From Nitrospirota bacterium (lineage in GTDB: Bacteria > Nitrospirota > JACRHJ01): a stretch of DNA of 64,000 bases. The DNA is taken from positions 62,001-126,000 of the forward strand of contig JAJYJM010000002.1 of NCBI GenBank assembly GCA_021789495.1. The letters are read 5' to 3'. The translations under genes and the position numbers were made by a program. Each line of letters starts with the position of its first letter. Positions within the stretch are counted from its first letter, which is position 1. The notes under the pieces are model-generated. The model did not search any database. It was not told the origin of the DNA and saw nothing but the letters and a program-made list of their open reading frames with translations. This document shows, piece after piece, positions 49,592 through 59,219 of the stretch.

Positions 49592-49647
49592 GATAACACA
49601 AGGGGTTATAAAAATCAACGGTAAAGTGCCCGGTGTTTTGTGTTATC
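49592..49647. promoter_or_regulatory. Widely spaced perfect 10-bp inverted repeat in the argD/yip1 divergent intergenic region
   Basis: GATAACACAA (49592-49601) and TTGTGTTATC (49638-49647). Confidence 0.5.
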
Positions 49648-49742
49648 GGTCAATTTTCCGGTTGATGAAGCAAATAAAATAATATATATTAGCGAAACTA
49701 TTCTATATTTCCCCGCGCCTTGAACCTCAAAGGAGGCAGCCC

Positions 49743-50696
49743 ATGGAGCAGGAAGGTCTTGGTATCTCCTCAATTCCGCAAACAGCCGTAAAATTCATAA
49801 GCTCTCCGTCCTCGTTTTACCGCGAGATGCCGAAGAAAGGGGGATACGCGGAACCGCTTGCGTTTATTGTGGCCATGAGCGCGGTCGGCGGTATCCTCCA
49901 GGCGGCGCTGAGCCTCATGCTTCTGACGATTATGCCCGGGGCCGGGATGGGCGCAACAGCCGGCATGGCGGCAGGCGTCGGGGCCATAATAATGTTCCCG
50001 ATAGCGGGGGCTATATTCGGCTTTGTCGGCGCGGCCATACAATTCGTAATCTGGAAACTTATGGGCTCGGAGGAGGACTACGAGACTGCTTACAGGTGTG
50101 TAGCCTACGCATCGGCGTTAACGCCCGTATACATCCTCGTCAACCTGATTCCAAGAGCTGGCGCTTTGCTCCTCATGAATGGCCATTCAATCTCCATAAC
50201 CGGCGTTTTAATATCCACAACCGGCAGTTTGATCTCCATAATAATTTCGCTGTACATTGTCGTAACCGCCAGCGTCGAGGTGCACAAGCTTCCCGCCCGC
50301 AAGTCCTGGATTGTCTTCGGAACCATAGACGCCGTCATTATAATCTTCGCCGTACTCCTTGGCGTCTCCACCTATTTCATGGCCAAAAAATTCGCTCTCC
50401 CGATGGCCGTCAGACCGGCCTTTACCGTCCCCGCCGCTCCCGCCGTCTCCGGCCGGCATACCAGCCCGTCAGCCGCCGCCCATCCCGCCGGCCGACAACC
50501 GGCAACAAATCAACCGGCCGCCGTTGGCGCGGCACAGCCTGCCTCCGGCGCGCAAAAACCGGCGCTGCAACAGATGGACGCCACGATAAAAGCGATGGAA
50601 GACAGGCTGAACAGTCTGCCTCCGGAACAGCAGGTGCAGATGAGGCGCATGATAGACCAGATGAAGCAGGCGCGGGCAAAGGCCGCGAGTCAATAA
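49743..50696 (+). CDS. Yip1-domain membrane protein with Pro/Ala-rich C-terminal tail
   Basis: 317 aa; ~5 TM segments; LGISSIPQTAVKFISSPSSFYREMPKKGGYAEPLAFIVAMSAVGGIL. Confidence 0.75.
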   Translation: MEQEGLGISSIPQTAVKFISSPSSFYREMPKKGGYAEPLAFIVAMSAVGGILQAALSLMLLTIMPGAGMGATAGMAAGVGAIIMFPIAGAIFGFVGAAIQFVIWKLMGSEEDYETAYRCVAYASALTPVYILVNLIPRAGALLLMNGHSISITGVLISTTGSLISIIISLYIVVTASVEVHKLPARKSWIVFGTIDAVIIIFAVLLGVSTYFMAKKFALPMAVRPAFTVPAAPAVSGRHTSPSAAAHPAGRQPATNQPAAVGAAQPASGAQKPALQQMDATIKAMEDRLNSLPPEQQVQMRRMIDQMKQARAKAASQ

Positions 50697-50881
50697 CCGC
50701 CGCCAATCCGGTGCCGGTCTACCGGCCTTTACAGATTCCGTCAGCCTTGTTATTATTATAATAGCTTAACAAGTCCGCTCCTGCAGGGCCGGTTTCTTTG
50801 CCACGGTCTAACCCAAGCAGGCCATTGTGGCCGAGCTCGTGGCATGTAACCGTCCCTGCAGTTTATTTATGGAGGTGTGTC

Positions 50882-51184
50882 ATGGTTGTGGAATTTTCGA
50901 TGTGGCCGATGGTCGGGGCGTCGGTATCTGAGTATGTGGCGAAGGTTATCAAGATGGTGGACGAATCCGGCCTGCCGTACAAGGTGAACGCGATGGGAAC
51001 GGTCGTAGAAGGCGAGTGGGACGAGGTAATGGGGCTTATCAAAAAATGCCACCAGCTACTGGCCGGCCAGACGGAGCGCGTCATAACGGAGATAAGCATC
51101 GACGACAGGAAGACAAATACGAACAGGATAGAGGGTAAGGTGGCGTCCATAGAGAAGATACTGGGGAAAGAAGTAAAGAAATAG
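50882..51184 (+). CDS. MTH1187-family thiamine-binding-like protein
   Basis: MVVEFSMWPMVGASVSEYVAKVIKMVDESGLPYKVNAMGTVVEGEWDEVMGLIKKCHQLL; GGAGGTG RBS. Confidence 0.85.
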   Translation: MVVEFSMWPMVGASVSEYVAKVIKMVDESGLPYKVNAMGTVVEGEWDEVMGLIKKCHQLLAGQTERVITEISIDDRKTNTNRIEGKVASIEKILGKEVKK

Positions 51185-51286
51185 GAAATTTTATAGACAT
51201 AGTTGACATTCAGGGTTAAAATTAGGTATATATAAAGGCTTACGAAATGAGCGAGTCGTTCGGCATTTTGAAAGGAGCGTAATGTA

Positions 51287-52471
51287 ATGGGCAGGATATA
51301 TCTTGACAATAACGCCACGACCCCGGTCAGGCCGGAGGTTGCGGAGGCGCTGGCCGGGATGCTGAAGGGCTGCTACGGCAATCCCTCCACGCTTTACTGC
51401 ATCGGCCAGGAAGCCCATGTCGAGATGGAGCACGCCAGGGACGTCATGGCGGGAATTCTCGGCTGCAACAGGGAGGAAGTGATATTCACAAGCGGCGGCA
51501 CTGAGAGCGACAACATAGCCGTCCTGGGCGTCGCAAGGGCGAACAGGAAAAAGGGCAACCACATAATCACGACGAAGATAGAGCACCACGCCGTCCTTAA
51601 CCCCTGCAAGGCCCTTGAGAAGGAGGGCTTCTCCGTAACATATCTCCCCGTGGATAAATACGGCATGGTAGACCCCGCCGACGTGGAGCGCTCAATCACC
51701 TCCGGCACGGTCCTTATAAGCATAATGCACGCAAATAACGAGGTCGGCACAATCCAGCCGATTGCCGAGATAGGGAAGATGGCAAGGGCGCATAAGATTA
51801 CCTTCCATACCGACGCCGTCCAGAGCTTCGGGAAGCTCTCCGTGAACGTGAACGAACTGGGGGTTGACCTCTTATCCGCATCGTCGCACAAGATATACGG
51901 CCCGAAGGGAGTCGGCCTGCTTTACGTCAGAAAAGGCACCAAAATTCTGCCTATAATGTTCGGAGGGCACCAGGAGCGCTCGCTTCGGCCCGGAACGGAG
52001 AACGTTCCCGGCGTAGTCGGCTTCGGCAAGGCCGCCGAGCTTATGGCCGCCGAGGGGCCGGCTGAGGAGGCCAGGCTTCTGAAGCTCCGGGAGCGGCTCT
52101 GGGAGGGCATAAAGGCAAATGTCCCGCACGTGAAGCTCAACGGCCATCCGACAATGAGGCTTGCCGGGACGCTGAACGTGATATTCGAGTATGTCGAGGG
52201 CGAGTCCATAATCCTGAGCCTCGACGAGCACGGCATTTGCGCCGCGTCCGGCTCGGCATGCACCTCCGACGCGCTGGAGCCTTCGCACGTCCTGGCGGCA
52301 ATGGGCGTCCCGCCGGAGAAGAGCCACGGCGCGCTCCGGATGTCTTTCGGCAGGGAAAACACGGAGCAGGACGTGGACAAGGTGCTGGAGGCGCTCCCGA
52401 AGGTCGTGGAGAAGCTCAGGAGCTTCAGCCCGATTTACAAGGATTTTCTAAAACAGCAGCAGACGGCGTAA
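51287..52471 (+). CDS. Cysteine desulfurase (NifS/IscS)
   Basis: 394 aa; MGRIYLDNNATTPVRPEV; HTDAVQSFGKLSV; SASSHKIYGPKGVGLLYVR; GSACTSDALEPSHVL. Confidence 0.95.
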   Translation: MGRIYLDNNATTPVRPEVAEALAGMLKGCYGNPSTLYCIGQEAHVEMEHARDVMAGILGCNREEVIFTSGGTESDNIAVLGVARANRKKGNHIITTKIEHHAVLNPCKALEKEGFSVTYLPVDKYGMVDPADVERSITSGTVLISIMHANNEVGTIQPIAEIGKMARAHKITFHTDAVQSFGKLSVNVNELGVDLLSASSHKIYGPKGVGLLYVRKGTKILPIMFGGHQERSLRPGTENVPGVVGFGKAAELMAAEGPAEEARLLKLRERLWEGIKANVPHVKLNGHPTMRLAGTLNVIFEYVEGESIILSLDEHGICAASGSACTSDALEPSHVLAAMGVPPEKSHGALRMSFGRENTEQDVDKVLEALPKVVEKLRSFSPIYKDFLKQQQTA

Positions 52472-52538
52472 TATCCATACTTATCCGTCATTCCATTAGG
52501 AAGCGGGAATCCAGGGACTTGAATTAAAAGTCGCCGGG

Positions 52539-52561
52539 CCCCCGTTTTCACGGGGGTGACG
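52539..52561. repeat. Class A dispersed palindrome between iscS and iscU
   Basis: CCCCCGTTTTCACGGGGGTGACG; nearly identical to 24492-24514. Confidence 0.75.
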
Positions 52562-52590
52562 AGCATTTGAAAGGAGACGAGGTCTTAGAA

Positions 52591-52968
52591 ATGGCATATT
52601 CAGAGAAAGTGATGGATCACTTCAGGAATCCCCGGAATGTCGGCGAGATGAAAGACCCGGACGGCGTGGGAAAGGTCGGCAACCCGGTATGCGGCGATAT
52701 AATGGAGCTCTACATCAAGGTGAAGGACGACACTATAGTGGACGCCAAGTTCCAGACGCTTGGCTGCGGCGCGGCGATAGCCACGTCCTCGATGGTCACC
52801 GAGATGGTCAAGGGGCAGAAGCTCGAAGACGCGCTGAAGATCTCCAACTCGATGGTTGCGGAGGCGCTTGGGGGCCTTCCGTCCCAGAAGATGCACTGCT
52901 CGGTGCTCGCCGAAGAGGCCCTCCAGAGCGCGATTTCGGACTACAGGAATAAAAAGGGAATTAAGTAG
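52591..52968 (+). CDS. Fe-S cluster scaffold protein (NifU/IscU-like)
   Basis: MAYSEKVMDHFRNPRNVGEMKDPDGVGKVGNPVCGDIMELYIKV...LGCGAAIATSSMVTEM...HCSVLAEEAL. Confidence 0.95.
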   Translation: MAYSEKVMDHFRNPRNVGEMKDPDGVGKVGNPVCGDIMELYIKVKDDTIVDAKFQTLGCGAAIATSSMVTEMVKGQKLEDALKISNSMVAEALGGLPSQKMHCSVLAEEALQSAISDYRNKKGIK

Positions 52969-53052
52969 TAGACGCAATTCATAGCGTCCGATGCCTGTCA
53001 TTCTGCGGCGGCAGCCAAGGAAGCTGTCTTTCATATGCCTGTCAAATAATCC

Positions 53053-53080
53053 AAGGCCGGTTTTCCCCGGCCTTTTATTT
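53053..53080 (+). terminator. Rho-independent terminator
   Basis: AAGGCCGG-ttttcc-CCGGCCTT followed by TTATTTT. Confidence 0.8.
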
Positions 53081-53172
53081 TCTCACGAATCTTGAAAAAT
53101 CCATGCCTCTCTGTTATCTTGATAAGAGTTCCGCATAACCGCGGGCCGTCCGAATCCTCACGCAGCGCGAAA

Positions 53173-53694
53173 ATGGCAAAACACGAAGCGCTTTTAATTA
53201 TAGACATGTTAAACGACTTCTGCCGGGAGGGCGCGCCGCTTTTTGTCCCCATGACGCGCGAGGTCATTCCGAACATCCGGCGGGAGATAGGCCGGGCGCG
53301 AAGGGAAGGGACTGCCGTGGTCTATGTCTGCGACGCGCACGACAGAAACGACGTCGAGTTCAAGAACTGGCCGCCGCACGCCGTCGAGGGTTCGCCTGGC
53401 GCGGAGGTAATAGACGAGCTTAAACCCTCGGCGCGGGATATAATTATACATAAGAAGACCCTCATGGGTTTCCATAACACGGACCTGGAGAATAAGCTTC
53501 GGGGCCTGGGAGTCGGGCTGGTAACCGTTACCGGCTGTGTCACGAACATCTGCGTGATGCTTACCGCCGTCGAGGCCGCCGTGCGGGGGTTCAATGTGCG
53601 CGTGCCCGGGGACTGCGTCGCGGGGCTGGACATGCAGATGCACGAGTTCGCGCTCAGAGAACTGGAGCAGGTCATAAAAGCGGAGGTGTATTGA
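53173..53694 (+). CDS. Isochorismatase-family hydrolase, probable nicotinamidase
   Basis: MAKHEALLIIDMLNDFCREGAPL; VTGCVTNICVMLTA. Confidence 0.85.
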   Translation: MAKHEALLIIDMLNDFCREGAPLFVPMTREVIPNIRREIGRARREGTAVVYVCDAHDRNDVEFKNWPPHAVEGSPGAEVIDELKPSARDIIIHKKTLMGFHNTDLENKLRGLGVGLVTVTGCVTNICVMLTAVEAAVRGFNVRVPGDCVAGLDMQMHEFALRELEQVIKAEVY

Positions 53695-54878
53695 GAGTGT
53701 TCCATACCGCGGATCCAAAAGACGTTAAAACCGGTCTTGTAACCGACGTATACTTCGACCGCACGATGCGCATTCTGAAGGCGAAAGGTCTTCATGCGCA
53801 TGTCAGGATGGAGATAATCGCCAAAACGCTTCCGGACGGCTGGGACTGGGCGGTCCTGGCCGGGGTCGAGGAGGCGGCTGAGCTTCTGTCCGGGATTCCC
53901 GTAAATGTCCGTTCGATGCCGGAGGGCACGGTATTTTATCCCTACCAGCCGGTGATGGAAGTGGAGGGAAATTACACGGATTTCGGCCATTACGAGACCG
54001 CCATACTTGGGCTTGTCTGTCAGGCATCCGGCATCGCCACGAAGGCCGCCCGCGTAAAGAAGCTGGCCGGAGACAGGCCGGTAATATCCTTCGGCGCGCG
54101 CAGGATGCATCCCATTCTCGCCCCGATGATCGAGAGAAACGCCTATATCGGCGGCTGCGACGGGGTGTCGGTTATGAAGAGCGCACAGCTCATCGGGCAC
54201 GACCCGATGGGCACGATGCCGCACGCGCTGATACTGATATTCGGAGATACGGCGGCGGCGGCGGAGGCGTTCGACGAGGTAATCGAGTCCGGCGTCAAGA
54301 GGACCGCCCTGATAGACACCTTCAACGACGAAAAGTTCGAGGCCGTCCGCGTGGCCGATGCGATGGGCAACAGGATTCATGCCATGCGTCTGGACACGCC
54401 CGGCTCGCGCAGGGGAAATTTCTACCGCATCCTGGAAGAAGTCCGATGGGAACTTGACTTAAGGGGACACAAGGGCATAAAGCTCTTCGTAAGCGGCGGG
54501 ATAACCGAAAAGGACATTCCCGTCTTAAACCCTGTCGTGGACGGCTACGGCATCGGCACGTCCATTGCGAACGCGCCTGTGGTAGACTTTGCGATGGACA
54601 TAGTGGAGATAGACGGAAAACCCGTCTCCAAGCGCGGTAAGGCCTCCGGGGCCAAGAGCGTCCTCAGATGCCTTTCGTGTCTTTGCGACATGGTCGTCCC
54701 GTTCACGGAAGGCCACAGGCACTGCGAGTGCGGCGGGGAAATGAACGAAATACTGCTCCCGCTTATACGCGACGGGAAATTAATACAGGAGCTTCCCGGG
54801 CCGGACATCATAAGGGAGAAAACCCTGCACGCGGTGCGGCGGCTGGCTTCACCCTCTCCCCCAGCCCCTCTCCCATAA
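53691..54878 (+). CDS. Nicotinate phosphoribosyltransferase
   Basis: 395 aa; VFHTADPKDVKTGLVTDVYFDRTM; ISFGARRMHPILAPMIERNAYIGGCDGVS; C-terminal cysteine cluster; overlaps the upstream gene. Confidence 0.9.
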   Translation: MRVFHTADPKDVKTGLVTDVYFDRTMRILKAKGLHAHVRMEIIAKTLPDGWDWAVLAGVEEAAELLSGIPVNVRSMPEGTVFYPYQPVMEVEGNYTDFGHYETAILGLVCQASGIATKAARVKKLAGDRPVISFGARRMHPILAPMIERNAYIGGCDGVSVMKSAQLIGHDPMGTMPHALILIFGDTAAAAEAFDEVIESGVKRTALIDTFNDEKFEAVRVADAMGNRIHAMRLDTPGSRRGNFYRILEEVRWELDLRGHKGIKLFVSGGITEKDIPVLNPVVDGYGIGTSIANAPVVDFAMDIVEIDGKPVSKRGKASGAKSVLRCLSCLCDMVVPFTEGHRHCECGGEMNEILLPLIRDGKLIQELPGPDIIREKTLHAVRRLASPSPPAPLP

Positions 54879-54952
54879 AAGGGCGAGGGGGCAAAGAATT
54901 TACCCTCTCCCCGGTGTGGGAGAGGGAAGGCCGAAGGCCAGGGAGAGGGTTT
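54850..54952. repeat. Interspersed CCCTCTCCC/GGGAGAGGG palindromic repeat overlapping the 3' end of the NAPRTase gene
   Basis: ACCCTCTCCCCCAGCCCCTCTCCCATAAAAGGGCGAGGGGGC...TACCCTCTCCCCGGTGTGGGAGAGGGAAGGCCGAAGGCCAGGGAGAGGGT. Confidence 0.75.
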
Positions 54953-54983
54953 CTGAGCGATTTTATAAAGGAGGCATTTTAAT

Positions 54984-57900
54984 TTGATTTCGGAAGGCAT
55001 AGCCGGGATCGACCTCGGCTCCGTCAGCGTAAAGACCGTCACGCTTGGGGCCGACGGAAGCATCATCTCCTCAGGATACAAAAGGCATTACGGGCAGGCG
55101 CTCGCCGCCGCGCTGGAGTTCCTCGACGCCATGCCCGAAGGCACGCCCCTTGTCGTTACGGGTTCCGCAGGTAAGCTCCTCGCCGGCATACTCGACGTTA
55201 CTCACATAAACGAAGTCGTCGCGCTTTCCGCCGCCGCCGGGAGATATTACCCGCATGTGAGGACGGTAATCGAGATGGGCGGAGAGGACTCCAAGCTCCT
55301 CGTCATGGAGAACGGAAGGCTCAAGGACTTCTCCATGAACTCCGCGTGCGCCGCGGGCACCGGCTCGTTCCTAGACCAGCAGGCCGAGAGGCTGAACATA
55401 AAAATAGAGGACGAGTTCGGCCTGCTTGCGCTCAAGTCCTTGAACCCGCCGCGCATCGCCGGGCGGTGCAGCGTGTTCGCCAAGTCCGACATGATACACC
55501 TCCAGCAGCTCGCCGCGCCGGACTACGACATAGTTGCCGGCCTTTGCTTCGCCGTCGCGCGGAACTTCAAGAGCGCCATAGGCCGGGGGAAGACTATGCT
55601 TCCCCCGGTGATGTTCGCGGGCGGGGTGGCGGCAAACGCGGGCATGGTGCGGGCGTTTCGGGAGGTTATGGAGGCCGGGGAGGATTTAGTCGTGCCGGAG
55701 TATTTCTCCGTCCTCACGGCGGCGGGCGCGGCGCTTTACGCGAAGGCGAAAGGTGAAATCAGGGCCTTCCACGGCGCGGACAGGGTGCGCGCGCACCTGA
55801 AGGTCTCCCGTTACATCGGAGAGGGCCTCGCGCCGCTATTGGCGGACGAGAAGTTCCTCATGCGTTCAAGCCCGCTCTCCGAGGTGCAGAATATCGAAGG
55901 CGATAAAGAAATCGACGCATATCTTGGCGTGGACATAGGCTCGATAAGCACGAATGTCGTCGTGGTAGACGAGAAAAAACGCGTGCTCTCGAAGCGCTAT
56001 CTTATGACTGCGGGCAGGCCGCTTGAGGCGGTGCGCCGCGGCCTCAGAGAGGTCGGCGCGGAGATAGGCGGCAGGATAACGATACGGGGCGCCGGCACGA
56101 CAGGCTCCGGGCGGTACATGATTGCGGATTTCATAGGCGCGGACATCGTGAAAAACGAGATTACCGCACAGGCCGCCGCCGCCGCGGATATAGACCCGTC
56201 CGTGGACACGATATTCGAGATAGGCGGGCAGGACTCGAAGTTCATCTCCATCCGGGACGGCGTCGTGGTGGATTTCGAGATGAACAAGGTATGCGCCGCC
56301 GGGACGGGCTCTTTCCTGGAAGAGCAGGCGGAAAAGCTCGACATAAACATCAAAGGCCAGTTCGGCGAGATGTCGCTTTCTTCCCGCTGCCCCATATCCC
56401 TGGGCGAGCGCTGTACGGTATTCATGGAGTCCGCCGTCGTCTCTCACCAGCAGAAGGGCGCGCCGAAGGAAGACCTTGTCGCGGGACTCGGCTACTCCAT
56501 CGTTTACAATTATCTGAACAGGGTGGTGGGGGACAAGAAGGTAGGCGACCGTATATTCTTCCAGGGCGGCGTGGCGTTCAACAAGGGCGTCGCGGCGGCG
56601 TTCGAGAGCGTAACGGGAAAGCCCATTACCGTGCCGCCGCACCACGACGTAACCGGCGCGATAGGCATGGCATTAATCGCAAAAAAACATGTCGAGCAGA
56701 CAGGCCTTAAGGCAAGCGGCTTCAAGGGGTTCGACCTGGGAGAGCGCAATTACAGCGTAAAGTCCTTCGACTGCAAGGGCTGTTCCAACCAGTGCGAGAT
56801 AAGGCAGGTGACGATAGACGGCGAGAAGGACAAACTTTTCTACGGCTCGCGCTGCGAGAAATACGACGTGAAGCGAAAGGCCGCGAAAGACGAAAATCAA
56901 CTCCCGCGACTGTTCGCCCTTCGGGAAGAACTGTTGCTTAAAGGCTACTCTGCATCGCGCGAAGCGGGTCCCAAAATAGGCATACCGTACGCGCTCTTTT
57001 TACACGAGCAGTTCCCGTTCTGGCGGACGTTCCTGGAGAGCCTCGGCTTTACGGTAATTCTCTCCGACCGCTCCAATAAATTCACTATCCGCCGGGGTCT
57101 TGAAGCGGTGGGGGCCGAATCCTGCTTCCCGATAAAGATGGCCCACGGGCACATACTGGATTTAATCGGCAAGGGTGCGGAGCGGATATTCCTGCCGTCC
57201 TTCATAAACCTCGCGCAGGACGGAGTGAAGATGCGGGGTCTTGCGTGCCCGTACGTCCAGACCATCCCGTATCTGGCTGCCGCCGCCATACCGGGCCTTA
57301 AGCTAATCGCCCCGTCCATAGACTTCGGTCTGGGCGCGGTGGAAATGGCAAAGGAGCTGAAGGCGTCGTTTTCGGATTACAGGATAAGCCTTGGCAGGAT
57401 AAACTCCGCGGTGGAGGCCGGCCGTAATGCGCAGCGAGAATTTTACGAGGGCGTGAAAAGGGCCGGGGCCGAGTTCCTGGGCGCGCTTGGAGAGGAAGGC
57501 CGCGCGATTGTAATTATGAGCAGGCCGTATAACGGTTGCGACGGGGGGCTTAACCTCGACCTCCCTGAGAAGCTCCGGAACCTTGGCGTCGCCGCCGTGC
57601 CGCTCGATTTCCTGCCGCTTGGCGACATAGACATAAGCCGGGATTGGCCGAACATGTACTGGCGGAGCGGCCAGAGGATACTCCAGGGGGCGGAGATTGT
57701 CCGGGAGGACAAAAGGCTTAACGCGCTCTACATCACGAACTACGGCTGCGGGCCGGACTCCTTCCTCACGAAATACTTCAAGGAGGTCATGGGCGGGAAG
57801 CCATACCTCCAGCTCGAAGTGGACGAGCATTCCGCCGATGCGGGCGCGATAACGAGGTGCGAGGCGTTCCTGGATTCCATCGAAAACGTAGGGACGCTCA

Positions 57901-59162
57901 AGGCCGAAAGGAAGAAGATACGGCAGGTGTCATACTCGAAAAGCGGCGGCGCCCGGAAGATATTCATTCCGCGCATGTGCGACCACGCCTTCGCGCTCGC
58001 CGCCGCGTTCAGGCGGCACGGCATAGAGGCTATGCCTACCGAACCGCCGGATTCCCTCACGCTCGAACTCGGCAGGAGGCACACCTCCGGGAAGGAATGC
58101 TATCCCTGCATCATCACCACGGGCGACATGGTGAAGATATGCGAAAGCAAAGGTTTTGACCCCGCCGCTTCGGCTTTCTTCATGCCTTCCGGCACGGGGC
58201 CGTGCCGCTTCGGGCAGTACAACATGCTCCACCGCCTCGTGCTCGACGAAATCGGATTCCCGGACGTGCCGATATACGCACCGAACCAGGACGAAGGCCT
58301 CTACAAGGACCTGGGGATGGTCGGAAGCAGTTTCGCGCGCGCCGCCTGGCAGGGCATAGTGGCGACGGACCTCGTTAACAAGTGCCTGCACGAGAGCCGC
58401 CCGCACGAGAAGGAAAAGGGCGCGGCGGAAGGCCTGCACAGGGAGTTTCGGGGACGCATATGCAGCGCCGTAGAAAACGGCCTGCCGATGGAACCTCTGC
58501 TTCGGGACATGCGGGAGGCCTTCGAGGACCTGCCGAAGGACGACGTCAGAAAGCCGCTTATCGGCATCGTCGGGGAGATATACGTCCGGAGCAGCGAGTT
58601 CTCCAACGAGTCGGTCATAAAAAAAATCGAGGCCCTGGGCGGAGAGGTGTGGCTTGCGCCTTTCGGGGAGTGGATACTCTACCAGAACCATACCAATATC
58701 GACGCCGCAAGAAGAAAGAGGAAACTGTCGGAATACTTCTCCTGCCTGACGACGCATTTCGTCCAGACCAGGATAGAGAAGAAATACGCCTCGATATTCG
58801 ATGGATACTTAAAAACCCTGCACGAGCCGCCCATAAAGGAGACACTGTCGCTCGCCCTTCCATACCTCCGGGCGAGCTTCCAGGGCGAGGCCGTACTCTC
58901 GATGGGCAAGAGCGTTGACTTTACCCGCCACGGGGTTTCCGGGCTGGTAAACGCAATGCCGTTTAACTGCATGCCGGGGACGATTGTCGCCGCGCTTCTA
59001 AAGAAATTCTCGGAGGATTACGAAGGGTTTCCGTATATCTCCATGTCGTATGACGGAAACGAGCAGGCGGGCGCGATAACCCGCCTTGAGGCGTTCATGC
59101 ACCAGGCCGAGGGCCGCAGCCGGTCGACCGGCCGCATGAATGACGCGTTTGTCCGCGTTTGA
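54984..59162 (+). CDS. Giant 2-hydroxyacyl-CoA dehydratase activase-related protein (two ASKHA domains plus DUF2229 and HgdB-like regions)
   Basis: 1392 aa; AGIDLGSVSVKTV and YLGVDIGSISTNVVVVDEKKRVL; two copies of EIGGQDSK/EMGGEDSK and CAAGTGSFLEEQAEKL. Confidence 0.9.
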   Translation: MISEGIAGIDLGSVSVKTVTLGADGSIISSGYKRHYGQALAAALEFLDAMPEGTPLVVTGSAGKLLAGILDVTHINEVVALSAAAGRYYPHVRTVIEMGGEDSKLLVMENGRLKDFSMNSACAAGTGSFLDQQAERLNIKIEDEFGLLALKSLNPPRIAGRCSVFAKSDMIHLQQLAAPDYDIVAGLCFAVARNFKSAIGRGKTMLPPVMFAGGVAANAGMVRAFREVMEAGEDLVVPEYFSVLTAAGAALYAKAKGEIRAFHGADRVRAHLKVSRYIGEGLAPLLADEKFLMRSSPLSEVQNIEGDKEIDAYLGVDIGSISTNVVVVDEKKRVLSKRYLMTAGRPLEAVRRGLREVGAEIGGRITIRGAGTTGSGRYMIADFIGADIVKNEITAQAAAAADIDPSVDTIFEIGGQDSKFISIRDGVVVDFEMNKVCAAGTGSFLEEQAEKLDINIKGQFGEMSLSSRCPISLGERCTVFMESAVVSHQQKGAPKEDLVAGLGYSIVYNYLNRVVGDKKVGDRIFFQGGVAFNKGVAAAFESVTGKPITVPPHHDVTGAIGMALIAKKHVEQTGLKASGFKGFDLGERNYSVKSFDCKGCSNQCEIRQVTIDGEKDKLFYGSRCEKYDVKRKAAKDENQLPRLFALREELLLKGYSASREAGPKIGIPYALFLHEQFPFWRTFLESLGFTVILSDRSNKFTIRRGLEAVGAESCFPIKMAHGHILDLIGKGAERIFLPSFINLAQDGVKMRGLACPYVQTIPYLAAAAIPGLKLIAPSIDFGLGAVEMAKELKASFSDYRISLGRINSAVEAGRNAQREFYEGVKRAGAEFLGALGEEGRAIVIMSRPYNGCDGGLNLDLPEKLRNLGVAAVPLDFLPLGDIDISRDWPNMYWRSGQRILQGAEIVREDKRLNALYITNYGCGPDSFLTKYFKEVMGGKPYLQLEVDEHSADAGAITRCEAFLDSIENVGTLKAERKKIRQVSYSKSGGARKIFIPRMCDHAFALAAAFRRHGIEAMPTEPPDSLTLELGRRHTSGKECYPCIITTGDMVKICESKGFDPAASAFFMPSGTGPCRFGQYNMLHRLVLDEIGFPDVPIYAPNQDEGLYKDLGMVGSSFARAAWQGIVATDLVNKCLHESRPHEKEKGAAEGLHREFRGRICSAVENGLPMEPLLRDMREAFEDLPKDDVRKPLIGIVGEIYVRSSEFSNESVIKKIEALGGEVWLAPFGEWILYQNHTNIDAARRKRKLSEYFSCLTTHFVQTRIEKKYASIFDGYLKTLHEPPIKETLSLALPYLRASFQGEAVLSMGKSVDFTRHGVSGLVNAMPFNCMPGTIVAALLKKFSEDYEGFPYISMSYDGNEQAGAITRLEAFMHQAEGRSRSTGRMNDAFVRV

Positions 59163-59219
59163 CGGCTCCGGGATTCCAGGGTATTCCGAAATATCACGGA
59201 TCCCTCCATGTATTTTATC

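Noticed and set aside
50760-50882. Possible TPP riboswitch upstream of the MTH1187 thiamine-binding-like gene
   Set aside because: No CUGAGA or other conserved thi-box core found; GC-rich inverted segments alone are insufficient.
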